Source: Gracilaria gracilis
Lineage: Eukaryota; Rhodophyta; Florideophyceae; Gracilariales; Gracilariaceae
DNA: 64,000 nucleotides
NCBI GenBank assembly: GCA_030374805.1
Contig: JARGSG010000203.1
Location: forward strand, 186,001 to 250,000
Reading direction: 5' to 3'
Made by a program: the position numbers and the translations under genes. Under the pieces are notes generated by a model, which saw only the letters and a program-made list of their open reading frames with translations, was not told the origin of the DNA and ran no database searches. This document shows positions 45,122 to 55,694 of the stretch, one piece after another. Position 1 is the first letter of the stretch. Each line of letters begins with the position of its first letter.

Positions 45122-48100
45122 TTATCCCACTTGGGCATTGACGATTGTCGCCGGGAAACCCGTGAGAGTACGTCGATGGTACTGCACCACTTTCGATCGT
45201 GGGAGATGCTCGATTGGCTCATCCGAGTCAGCCTCGGGTCCGTAGCCGTACCAACGTACGAGATACTGTATGTACCCCAACGGGTGGTATGAGTGTTCCA
45301 CTATGTGGTCGACTACGAGCTCCTGTCGGAAGACTTCCCGGCCTTGCCGTGTGATTACGACATCCTGCTTTGGAGAGCTCTCCGGCGGCTTCACCGTATG
45401 TGGCACTGCTTCGGTGCCCCGGTTAGACCAAGTTGTGTCCAACAAGGTTGGTGCAACTGTACTTTCGCGGTTTAGTCCCCTATTTGCGTCAGTTGTCACG
45501 CCTCTCGCGGTGTCGGTGTTCTCGTTTCCTTGTCCCGGTAGAGTTCCTTCTCCCACGAGAGTTCCAGGTGGGCGTACCGCAAGTTTGAGTGGTAGCAACC
45601 GTTTCGACGGAGTTGTGTGTGGCGTCGAAAGCGTTCACGTCAACGGTAACCCTGATTGAACCGGCCTTGCCATGATGGCACGCGACGTTGTCAACGGGTG
45701 GCCGTCATTGGTCTGCGCAGTGGCGTGTTCCGCCTCCGTATGCACGGGAGGTGTCAGCTCGGTTTGTAGACGTGGTTCGCTGGCTGAGCTGATCTCCCTT
45801 ACAGGTGTAGTCCGTGTGCTACGGTTGGCACTTCACTGCTGGGCATTAAGCGACATGTTCACGGTGTGGCCCGCCTCAGGTGTGTTGGGCGACTTAGTCT
45901 CCGACGACTCTTCTCCGTCTTGGACGTGCGGGCTCAACGGCGCCTTAGGCGGTGCTTCCACTCCGTTATGCGTCGTAGTCACTCCAGGCGCGCTATGCGA
46001 CGTAGGCAACGGCTTCGCCGGTAACGACTGAGTCTCCTCGGTCCTGTCCCGCACGGCGGTAGTGTCTGGTGACGATTCCGCTTCTGCGTTGCTGCGTGGC
46101 GACCGTGACACGATGCCGGGCTCCCAGAGAGGGCTTTGATTGCGCATTAGCGGTGTCTCTCTTCCGTGCCACACGGTGTTCCTCACGCGACAGCGCGGAA
46201 GCATGACGATTAACGAGTCCCTCCCCCTCCTTAGATAGAGCGACATGGGGAGTGGGTGTCAACGCGCCAAGGCGGCGAATAATTACGCCAGGCCGCGGGG
46301 CTTCAGACAGCGAAGCACCAGGGCCCGTAGAGTCCGATAACATCGGCAATTCCGGGAGTCCCCTACTTGGGTGTGGTACCTCCCTAGGGCGGTCGATGGG
46401 GGGTGGGCCCGGTGTGTCCGTAGTGTTCGTTTCCGCTTCTGCGGTAGAATGTCCACTTGATGGGTCGTTTCCCGCAGGCGAGAGTGCAAAAACCACGCGA
46501 TCGCGGGAAATGCGTTCGTGTTGCTGACCTATCTGCACTACGACAGTGTCGGATTCCACAGCAATTGTCTTTAAGGGACCGTCGGCGACGGGTGAGAGCT
46601 TGTGGCGTTTCTCCTTCCCTGGGGGTTCCAATACTCCTTACGGATGAACACATAGTCTCCTTCCTTAAGAGCGGGTGGTCTTCGAGGGGCTCGCTCATCG
46701 AAACCACGCTTATATGCGGCTTGTGACCGTGCCATTGACCGTTGTGCTGCAGGGACCAGCTTGGTAAGCCATGTATTCCTGGTTTCTCTGTATCCTTTCG
46801 TCGAAGAAAATTGATCCAGCCTTGGCTGTGCTTCGAGCGCCACGAACGGTGGGGTGCGAGACAGAACCAATTCAAATGGAGTCAATCCCGTAGTACGGTG
46901 TACCTGAGTGTTGTATGCGAATGTCAGCGCATCGGTGAACAGGTCCCACGTGGTGGGGTGTTCGTCTACGTATGAACGGAGTGCTGCTAACAACGTCGGG
47001 TTAAACCGTTCAGCCTGCCCATTACACTGGGGACGGTAGGTTGTCGTGAAGAGATTCTTGACATCCAGAACTCTGCACACATCTCCGAAGAACCGGGAGG
47101 CAAACTGTTTCCCGTTGTCGGAGAGTAGATTCACCGGTGGACCGTAGACGAATGCCCAATGGGTGACGAATGCTCGCGCAACCGTCAATGACGTGATTTT
47201 CCGTAATGGTACGGTACGAACGAGCTTCGAGAAACGATCCGTGATCACGAGTAGAAATTTGTTACGCCGCTTAGTAGCGACAAACGGTCCCAAAATATCG
47301 TTAGCTACGAATTCCAGGGGCGCCCTTGCGGGGAAGAGCTTCAACTTCGTCGCATGGCGGCGAAGCTTGACGCGATTCTGAGCAAATGCGGGGCAGAACC
47401 GCACAGTTGCGTAGCAATCCACAGCCATTGCTAGCCAGTAGAATTTCCTTCGCAATGTAAGGTACAGTTTCCGTCCTCCGACGTGGCCACTAAGTTTGGC
47501 ATAGTGTGATAAGTGTAACACCCGAGATTGTAGGGCGTGTGGCACGACTATTTGTGGGTTGCCAGTTACCGTGCGAACGGGATATTTAATATCATTCACT
47601 CGAAAGGGGAGATCGGCTCCTCCATTGAGTTGCGCCCAAATATTCGTGCAGTAGGGATCGCTGAATTGTTCCCTAACCATCTCCTCCGTTGTGACGGGTA
47701 CAAAGTTTCCTGGTAGGGGGTTCGCGCTTTTGCTGACAGAGAGTAGGTCATCTAGTTTTTGGTCAAAATCCAGTTCATCTGGCCATTTCTCTTCGATATC
47801 ATCCAATTCACCTGCGGTGTAGTCGTCAACTGCGAAGCAGGGTATTTCCTCGTCATCGACGGCTAACGCTTCCCCTGTGGTGGGTAGGCGAGAAAGGGCG
47901 TCAGCTTGTGTATTGTTGGCGCCTTTCTTGTAGGCGACTTTGAAGTCGAACTCTGCAAGACGCAGTCTCCAACGCATTAAGCGGCCTGAAGGCTCCGATA
48001 CGGAGAATAGCCATCTCAATGATGAGTGATCCGTGTAAACTGTGAAAAGCGCACCCATGAGGTAGGGGCGTAGTGTGCATAATGCCCACACTACGGCAAG

Positions 48101-51100
48101 ATATTCCTTCTCCGAGACGGAGTAATTCTTCTCATGCACGTTCAACGAACGGGACCAGTACCCAATTGGCTTGCGTTGCCCCTCTGGGGTTGTTTGAAAC
48201 AAGGCGCAGCCTACCTGGTAGTCACTAGAATCCGTGTGCACGGTATATGAAAGTCCCGGTTTCGGTAGGGGCAATACTGGTGCCGTGGTTACAGCCTCTT
48301 TGGGAGAGTTAAAGGCTTCCGTCTGAGTAGACGTGAATGGGTCCAGCTTCGGCGGTTGAACCTTCCGCAGAAGCGCGTTGAGAGGCGCCGCAATTTCCGC
48401 GAGGCTGGGAATAAACCGTCTATAGACGTTGAATAATCCTAGAAAGGATCTCAGTTCAGTCTGATTAGTCGGTTACGTGGCCTGTTTCAGCGACTTCACA
48501 TGAGCTTCCTCGATCATGACACGTCCTGGACGGATTATGTGACCCAGATACTTGACAGTATCCGTGAAGAATTTGCATTTCCTCAGCTTGAGTGTCACTC
48601 CGGCGTCCCGTAACGTGGCCATTATGTCTCTCACATGTGTGAGGTGATCATCCAGATTATCTGAGAATACAATGACGTCGTCAAGGTAGACGAGACAAGT
48701 ACGCCACTTGAAGCGGGCCAGTAGGATATCAATAGCTCGCTGAAAAGTAGCGGGAGCATTGGTTAAACCAAAGGGCATCCGTTTAAAACGGTAGAGGCCA
48801 GAATGGCAGACAAACGCTGTCTTGTCCTGATCCTACTTTCTCACTGGAACCTGCCAGTATCCCCAGTTAGCATCCAACGCCGTGAATACGGTAGTATTTC
48901 CGAGAGAATCGATGTATTCATCCATACGTGGAATAGGGGTACACGGCCTTGACGGTAAGAGCGTTTTAGACGACGATAGTCGATACAGAAGCGCCAGGAA
49001 CCCATCCGGTTTTGGAACCAGTAGCCACTGGTGATGCCCACGGCGAATGTGCCGGTTCTATAACTCCTGGGACGGAGCATCTTGGTCCACCTGAAATTGC
49101 TCTTCTTTCTCTGGCCTTGGGCCCTGCCCTGTAGGGAGTGTTGGGGCTACTGACCGAGAGTTCGGAAGGAGATCAATCCGGTGTTTCGTGGTATTTATCT
49201 CTCCAAGAGAACCATCCCACATTGTGGTGAATTTACGAAGCATATCGCGCAGTCGTTTGCGGTGTGTCTCCGGAATATGTCCGAGGTCGAGTTCTTCCAA
49301 TTCCTTCACTGGGTCCAATTGGTCGTAACTCGTCGGAAGGCGTGTCGTCTCTGTCTTAACAGGTGACTGACCTGAAGGACTCGGCGACGGAGGTGATTGA
49401 GATACCGACTCTTCCCCCTCCTTAGAGTGAATGATTCCGAGCACATCGGCAGCAGTCATCTTCGTCGGTACCAAAGCAGTTTGATGCGGCATGACCGAGC
49501 CAATCACTTGGTTTTTCACCAGATACTGGGTTGTTTTGCCTAGATTGGCTATCAACACGTAAAACGAATTATCCGGTTCCACCTGGACCACTCCATTAGC
49601 AATGGCAAGAGAGTATTTATCATACAACGACGGCAATGGCTGGACGATTCGTAAACTGTGTTGACGGGAATTCACCTGTACCCAGACTTGAGACTCTGGA
49701 GGCACGCGTGTTGCGGAGGAAACACGAAGCTTCGTAGATTCCCGAGATCTCGGTGGTGCTTCCTGCGCCGCAGGTAGAGGTACATGCTTTTTGGAGGCAT
49801 ATCTCAAAGTACGAAGAACAATCGGCACGGACGAACCATCTTCTATTTCAACACGCCTCTGGCGGGGCCTAATGGCATCGACAAAGCGGTCGCAAAATTT
49901 ACAACTCAAAATGACTGGGGCGGCCAGGGACCGACAAACGACAAAGTCGAGCTTCACCACGCATGAGCCCAAGCGGATTACCAACTCGATGTATCCTACC
50001 GTTGACAACGGGTTGTTATTCACGTCAGCGACGTCAGGAATGTCGCCACGGCGAATGTGTGACCGCAAGGCGGGTGGCAATGCTGTCTCAACAATGAAGT
50101 TCGGACCTGCGCCTGTATCTAATACAGTAAGATAACGCATCATAAACTGAAGTAAAAGGCCAAGGTCGGCATAGACCTTGTAATTGCGCTTGGCCATCAC
50201 CATAACTCTATCCGGGAACCGGTTATTTCTTACCCGTATCCACGGTCGACGAAGAACACCAAGGTGTTCTGAGTTCCCGTCTTCGACGGCCTGTTTCCTC
50301 GAGAGGATTCGGACCTGGAAGCAAGGCAGGGACGCGTCGGGCGCCCTCAGCCTCAACTCTGAGGGCGCCTCCCCAAGAAAGAAGACTCCCACAATTAGTT
50401 TTTCTGAGCAGATTCCGCCTGAGGCGTGTGCTCAGTGTTCTGAACCATTGATGCCTGGGCACCAGCGCCAGAAGCGTCCGCGGTAGCGGTTGAATTTCCC
50501 TCGAGAGGGGCACGGAGGTGTGAGGTCACCATGTTCTGTGCAATCGGAGCCGCAATTGTGCGTGGAATATTCATTTTCGCGCGGATGTACGATGCCATTG
50601 GAACGGAAGTCTTCTCTTCAGGTGAGAGGGATTCGTAGTTGGCAATGACTTGTGCCCATTCACGCATGGTTAAAACGAACTGCGGAGAGGTATGCCCTCG
50701 CGTATAGCAGAGGTGACAGATCAATCCAAAAATGCCATTGACGTTCCGAGTATTCGAGAATCGCACGGCTGGGCGGGAAGCTTGCCAGCCAGGCCGTGAA
50801 GCCCGGGTTCCACCGTTCTCATATGACAATCGAGGCGGTCGAACTCGGTTCGAATCTGCATACAGCAGTGTATCGTCCGGAGCCGTTTGAAACGAGGCAT
50901 CCGTGGTTGAGGGAAGCTCCGTTGTCGGGATTGAAAGCACGTCGCTACGGGCAAAGTGCACCTGATCATACTCCTTATTGGAGTGTTCCTCAGCCAGCAT
51001 TGACGCCGACGGGGTTCCCGATTCCAACATCAACGCTTTAGCGGACTTCAACCGGGTACCCGGGACTCGTGCGCGTAGCGCATCGCCTTCGGCGCGTGCA

Positions 51101-52549
51101 TACTGCACCAGTTCCAAGTACGTAGTCTTACGGTTCTCTTCACGGTGGGGGGCCACTAGGATCCGTATAGCCGGATCTAGTCCATCAACGAACATGTTAC
51201 AACGCTCTTGAGCGGGATAAACATTGCCACAACGGTGGAAGGCCTTATTCAGGCGCACCGAGTAATCGGTTTCCGTTTCGCCCGGGCGTTGTTTAGTGTC
51301 TCTCAGAGCGAGGATAGCCAACTGCATGGCGGTACCAGTGGCATAGGACCTCAGTAGATACTGAACTGCTTCAGGCCAGCAAGTAACCTCTCCTTCAGAG
51401 GCGCGAGATGAACCTCTTACAGAGGTGTACTGATCTTCCGCAAGTCCGCGTAGAGAATAGGGCAGCGCGACAAACGCCTGTCCTTCATTCATCCCAAGGA
51501 TGTCGGCTTCCGCTACAAAGCGTGATAGAAAATCCAACACCAAGATGGGATCATCGCCTGTAAACAGTTGATTACGGAGCGACAGCTGCATCTGTTTGAT
51601 ACAGTTTTTGACCTTTCCCGTCCCACGGGGAGTTCTATCCAATGAGAAGTCCTCCAAACGGTAATACCGGTATGACAACAGCTTCTTGTAGAGCAAATTG
51701 GTAGGCTTCCACTCCTTTAATCCGGAGTGCTTCCTTCCCTTCGAGCGGGCGCGTATCACACCTTGGGTGGCTGATGACCGCTCTGAGCGTGACGAACGCT
51801 TACGATGGGCTTCTTCTACCGACGAGTCGGACGAGTCAGACCCGGGTGACCGGCGAGAAGGAAGAGAAGATGCTGAAGAGTCAGAGTCGTAGTTCTTCCG
51901 CTCTTTGCGTGCTTTGGATCCACTGACCTTCTTGTCACGGTGTGAAACAACAACCGGCTCAGCCATGCGATTGGCTCCAACCAGGACGGTTTGTTCCACC
52001 GTTTCTAGACGGGCGCGGAGGCGAGTAAACTTCTCAGCCACGTCCTCCACGAAATTAGCGGGTCCTCCGAATGCTTCCAAGAGGGAGTTGACATCACCAC
52101 GTAATACGCGGAAATCCTCAGAAAGGTCCTGCAAAGCAGTGTCACCCACCTTCTTTCGAAGTAACGACAACTCCTTAGCAAGGGTAGCATGGGCAGCCCG
52201 CGTGGAGAGGAGCTGCTCTTCCACAGTTAAGTGAGGGGGGGGGGTCATTGACAGTAGCCCTCTGAGGTGCCTCAGGGGCGGGACCAGCAACGGCAGGAGC
52301 CGGTCCTTCACCTCGATGAGGGTTGATCAACGACGTGGGCGGAAGTCAAGTGGTCGTCGGCACAGCTTCTGTAGCCGGCATCCCTTCGGTCCGGGACCGT
52401 GAACGGGTGGGGATCCGTGACGGAAGTGGCGGATCCGATCTTCCAGTCTGACTGCGTGTCTTCGGACGATCTGACAGCGTCATGACAAGAACAACCGTAC
52501 AACGGAATAATCGACAGCCAATTGGCTGGGACTTCCAATGAACTTCCAA
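45122..52549 (-). mobile_element. Ty3/gypsy element 3: gag to chromodomain, nearly full length
   Basis: Minus-strand order is gag, protease, RT, RNase H, integrase, chromodomain. Gag (about 50395-52549) has a Ser-rich basic N-part, a coiled coil, core DFLSRFVAEADILGM and a zinc-knuckle-like CHLCYTRGHTS. Protease (49058-50392) has VLDTGAGPNFIVE. RT has MPFGLTNAPATFQRA and LVYLDDVIVFSD. RNase H and integrase (46571-48274) have YSVSEKEYLAVVWAL, GHVGGRKLYLTLRRKFYW, LLSDNGKQFAS and RPQCNGQAERFN. The tail (45122-46631) ends in a chromodomain-like YLVRWYGYGPEAD. Gag and pol are clearly related to family B at 8613-13502. About five breaks, so a moderately old fossil. Its 3' side carries the antisense module 42904-44947. 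Confidence 0.85.
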
Positions 52550-53258
52550 ATGGAGACAAGGGCGAAAGGACTAACCTCGCCACGAGTGAATTCACGAGTG
52601 ATTCTTCCGACAAAACTAGTCGTTTTTAAGTCGGGAGACCACTTGTGGACCGTGCAAAGCAGTTCTGTATTAAAGGTGAATCACAATTTGGTTGCAGCAG
52701 ACGATGCAGTACAAACCTGTTTGAACCTCCTTTCCAAATGGATTTAGACCTATCCGCTGGCTTTGGAAGGGCAGAGAACTGCGACAAGTCATGGGTAAGT
52801 GGGACAATTGGGTCAGTTTCCGAACCGTCGTTCGGAAACTTGTTACAAAATGGCAGGCCCGTATTTTTGACTGACTGAGTACTATGGATAAAGCACATGA
52901 CTATGACTGACTGACTTCATCGTTTGAGAAGTAGTCAGTTAAAGTAGTCAAAGTGTACATAAGAGCTTAATTTGCTTTCAAAGCTACAAAAATTAAAATT
53001 TAATCGGAAGCCGGATAGTGAGTAGAGCGATTTTTGTTCGAACAGGAATTCTGTAGCAATTGGTTCAGTGTCAATGTGGCTTGAGGGGGACCCCGTTATT
53101 GTCCTAAACTACTAATACATTGTATAACACAGAAAAGCACGCTTAAAATAACGTAAATACTTAAAAATTACTACTCTTTGACTTAGCATTTTGAAAATGG
53201 GAACCATTGTCGTGGAGCCCTTGCGCCCGATATAAACCCTTCGTTTTCAGTCCTTCCT
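52550..53258. other. Leader remnant and AT-rich flank
   Basis: To about 52620 this is leader of gypsy element 3; no LTR follows. From about 52645 a short plus-strand frame (ESQFGCSRRCSTN, QMDLDLSAGFGRAE) may be an N-terminal piece of the tyrosine recombinase element. GACTGACT words repeat near 52870-52925. The rest is AT-rich. Confidence 0.4.
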
Positions 53259-54732
53259 GGCGTTCAGAATGATATTGTATCTACGCGATCTTCTACGATT
53301 CTTGCTTCACACACTACCGGGGTATTGGGAGATATTTCAAATGGATTGGTACAGGTTCCAAACTCTCACACCTCTGCAACTAAGCATTTTCTTGGTGCTG
53401 ATATTCCTGTTAACACTCGTAGGTGCAACGCAACTTCACTGCGTGCGTTATGCGCTTTTGTTTCACACTTGTTTGACAAAGAGTTTGGATCCCTGCCAGT
53501 AGCGATTGGTAATCAAGAAGATCCAGTTTTGTATTCTGGTCGTTGTGTACTATTTGCCTCTGAAAATGCAGGGTATCTGCCGCAAGGGTACTATAATTAG
53601 AATGATGATGAACTACGTAGCGTGCGGTACTATCTTATTGAATTTGTCGTGCATTATCGAAAATCAGACGGTCAGGATATTATGCCCTCAACAATGAAGA
53701 CATACATTTTGGGAATTCAAAGGAGTTTTCTCATGACCTGGGGTTACAAGTTGCAGCTAACTTCGGGACCAATTTTCAGTTGCCCTCGCGAGGGGTTGAT
53801 GGCTGTTCTGGACAATCGTGCTCGCCATCTACAGCGAATTGGAAAACACAGTGTACATCACAATGTTCTTTCGAAAAAGAAACTTTTGAAGCTTTACTCT
53901 TCTGGGTCTCTCTCGATGGGCACACAGGCCGGGTTTCAAGCCAGAACTGTGTTTCTTATTGGCCTACTGACTGCAATGTGACCATCAGCGTTGCACACTC
54001 TTCGGCGGAGTGATTTCATGAGAATCAAACACGGAGAAGAAGAAGTTTGGAAAATTACTGGTGCTGTTGGAAGTAACGAAGGCTCTTCGAAGACTATGCG
54101 TGGAGGATAGAAAGCTATTGGCCAGGCTCCTCCAAAAGTGCGTCTGGAATGAAACATATGGAGGAGTGATTAACTTTTTCGAAGATATTGAAGAGTATAT
54201 TCGACTTTGGGATGCGCTTTGTCCCGGAACAGACCGATTTTTTCTTGCTGTAAATGCAAGAGCTAGTGAACGAAAATCATTTCTCAAGAAACAACATCTC
54301 GGTAAGAACTCTTTTTCATCTTTCGTCAAACGCGTTTGTCACGAACAAGGCATAACTGGAAGTGGCCGTCGCTCTTGGGTAACGACACACGGTTTGAGGG
54401 GTATCTTGGCCACAATTCTGTTTGAAGCCGGCCATGCTGATTCGTCTGTGGCGCTCAGGACGGGACACAGGGATCCAAGGTCTCTGAAAAGCTATCAACA
54501 TTTAAGAGGTGGAGAGGGAATGAATCAGCAAAGAGATCTACTTGGATTAGAGCCGCAGAATCCGTCAAAGCGTTTCAAAACCTGTGAAAACAGAATGAGA
54601 AACTCAAGATTGGAGAAACTCGTTTCGAATGAGGACCCGCGAATGATCTCAAAGATTGGAACAGTGAATGGTGGTACTGTCAACCTCACATTCAATTTGT
54701 ATGACCAAAACGGTCGTCTTAAGTTAGAGTAA
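53259..54732 (+). pseudogene. Crypton-like tyrosine recombinase, decayed
   Basis: Tyrosine recombinases cut and rejoin DNA through a covalent Tyr intermediate. Cryptons are eukaryotic DNA transposons that use one and no reverse transcriptase. The N-domain has YRKSDGQDIMPSTMKTYILG, the SAM-like DNA-binding part. The catalytic domain (54061-54732) has THGLRGILATILFEAG (H-x-x-R), RTGHRDPRSLKSYQHLRG with His and the nucleophile Tyr. The first catalytic Arg, expected after GLLTAM near 53979, is a TGA (one C-to-T change from CGA). Other breaks are a TAG near 53598-53600 and a frame change near 54050. No reverse transcriptase lies nearby, which argues against a DIRS retroelement but does not exclude a fragment. 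Confidence 0.72.
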
Positions 54733-54749
54733 ATACCAAGATCCCTTAG

Positions 54750-54820
54750 TACGGAAGGGAAGATATCGATATTTTCCCTTACTTGATCCCTGGGAAAATA
54801 TCGATATCTTCCCGTCCGTA
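54750..54820. repeat. Strong hairpin, 29-bp arms with one mismatch
   Basis: Arms 54750-54778 and 54792-54820 are reverse complements with one mismatch around a 13-base loop, and contain GATATCGATAT. A third partial copy (CGATATTTCCCTGGGAAA) follows at about 54828-54845. It begins 18 bases after the recombinase stop codon. It could be an end or recombination site of that element, a transcript 3' hairpin, or a foldback insert. Confidence 0.8.
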
Positions 54821-55016
54821 CAGTAACGATATTTCCCTGGGAAACACGGCAAATTGCACATGAATCGTTTGTATTCAATTTCTGTAACTGTTAATTGATT
54901 CCCGTAATACCACAATTTGTCATATTTCCCGCGTCTCCCTGGTGCAAAACACTCTAAAATTATGGGATATTTTTGCATTGCTGTAACCTTATGCATCGAC
55001 TTACTGTGTTTGTCTT

Positions 55017-55208
55017 TGTAGCGAGCGGGGTAGAAGTTAGGGGAAGACAGGAATGCTCGCTGCTCTCCGTCGGCGGGATGACGCCGCCGGCCGAGTGCAG
55101 TGCCATTTATTCGTTACTGCGCAGTCTACGGAGCACGGCACACACGTGCCACGCATACGTGGCCACATGTGGCGCTTCTGCCTTGCATGAGGCGCTCCGG
55201 TATTAACA
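55017..55208 (-). repeat. Copia 3' LTR (192 bp)
   Basis: Begins TGTTAATACC and ends GCTACA on the minus strand. It matches 61294-61485 with four differences. Flanked by GTCTT. Confidence 0.9.
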
Positions 55209-55694
55209 CCGTCCCTCAAGGCGAAGCGACTCATTGTCCTACACACCACTAGTGGAGATCCTCCACTAAAGATCGATCCAGAACCAACAACTAAATTTGT
55301 TCATCATGAAGTACAGGCGTCTTTTCCAAACAGACCGGCCTCTTCCCTGCAAGGCGTCTTTCAGCCATGAGGGGCGTGGTGGTGACAATAAATGTATCTT
55401 GTGTAACAAACTCTGTGCCTCAACGTAAATGCAACGAACAATACAGTGAAACGTTTGCACCAGTAAACTCAAAAACCCAAGCAACATCCAAAACCTTGTA
55501 GGAAAAAAGGTATGCGCCTTTCCGGGAAAAATGAGAAGGATTGCAAACCAAAACACCATCAAACAAAATGAAGAACACAAAACACAATTAAAACATTTCA
55601 CCTGCAGTATATATAACACAAGACGAAATAAAGAATAGTAGCAAGAGAAAACAAAAGAAAAGTTAGCGCAGTTAGTTGCTCCCACAGTTCTGTG
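55209..55694 (-). mobile_element. Copia 3' untranslated region
   Basis: Non-coding on the minus strand, between the end of pol and the 3' LTR. It ends in GAGGGACGG directly before the LTR, a plausible short polypurine tract. Confidence 0.6.

Noticed and set aside
52795-52816. Possible 22-base intron (GTAAGT...GTCAG)
   Set aside because: Consensus donor but far below usual intron size, and no coding of known family on either side.
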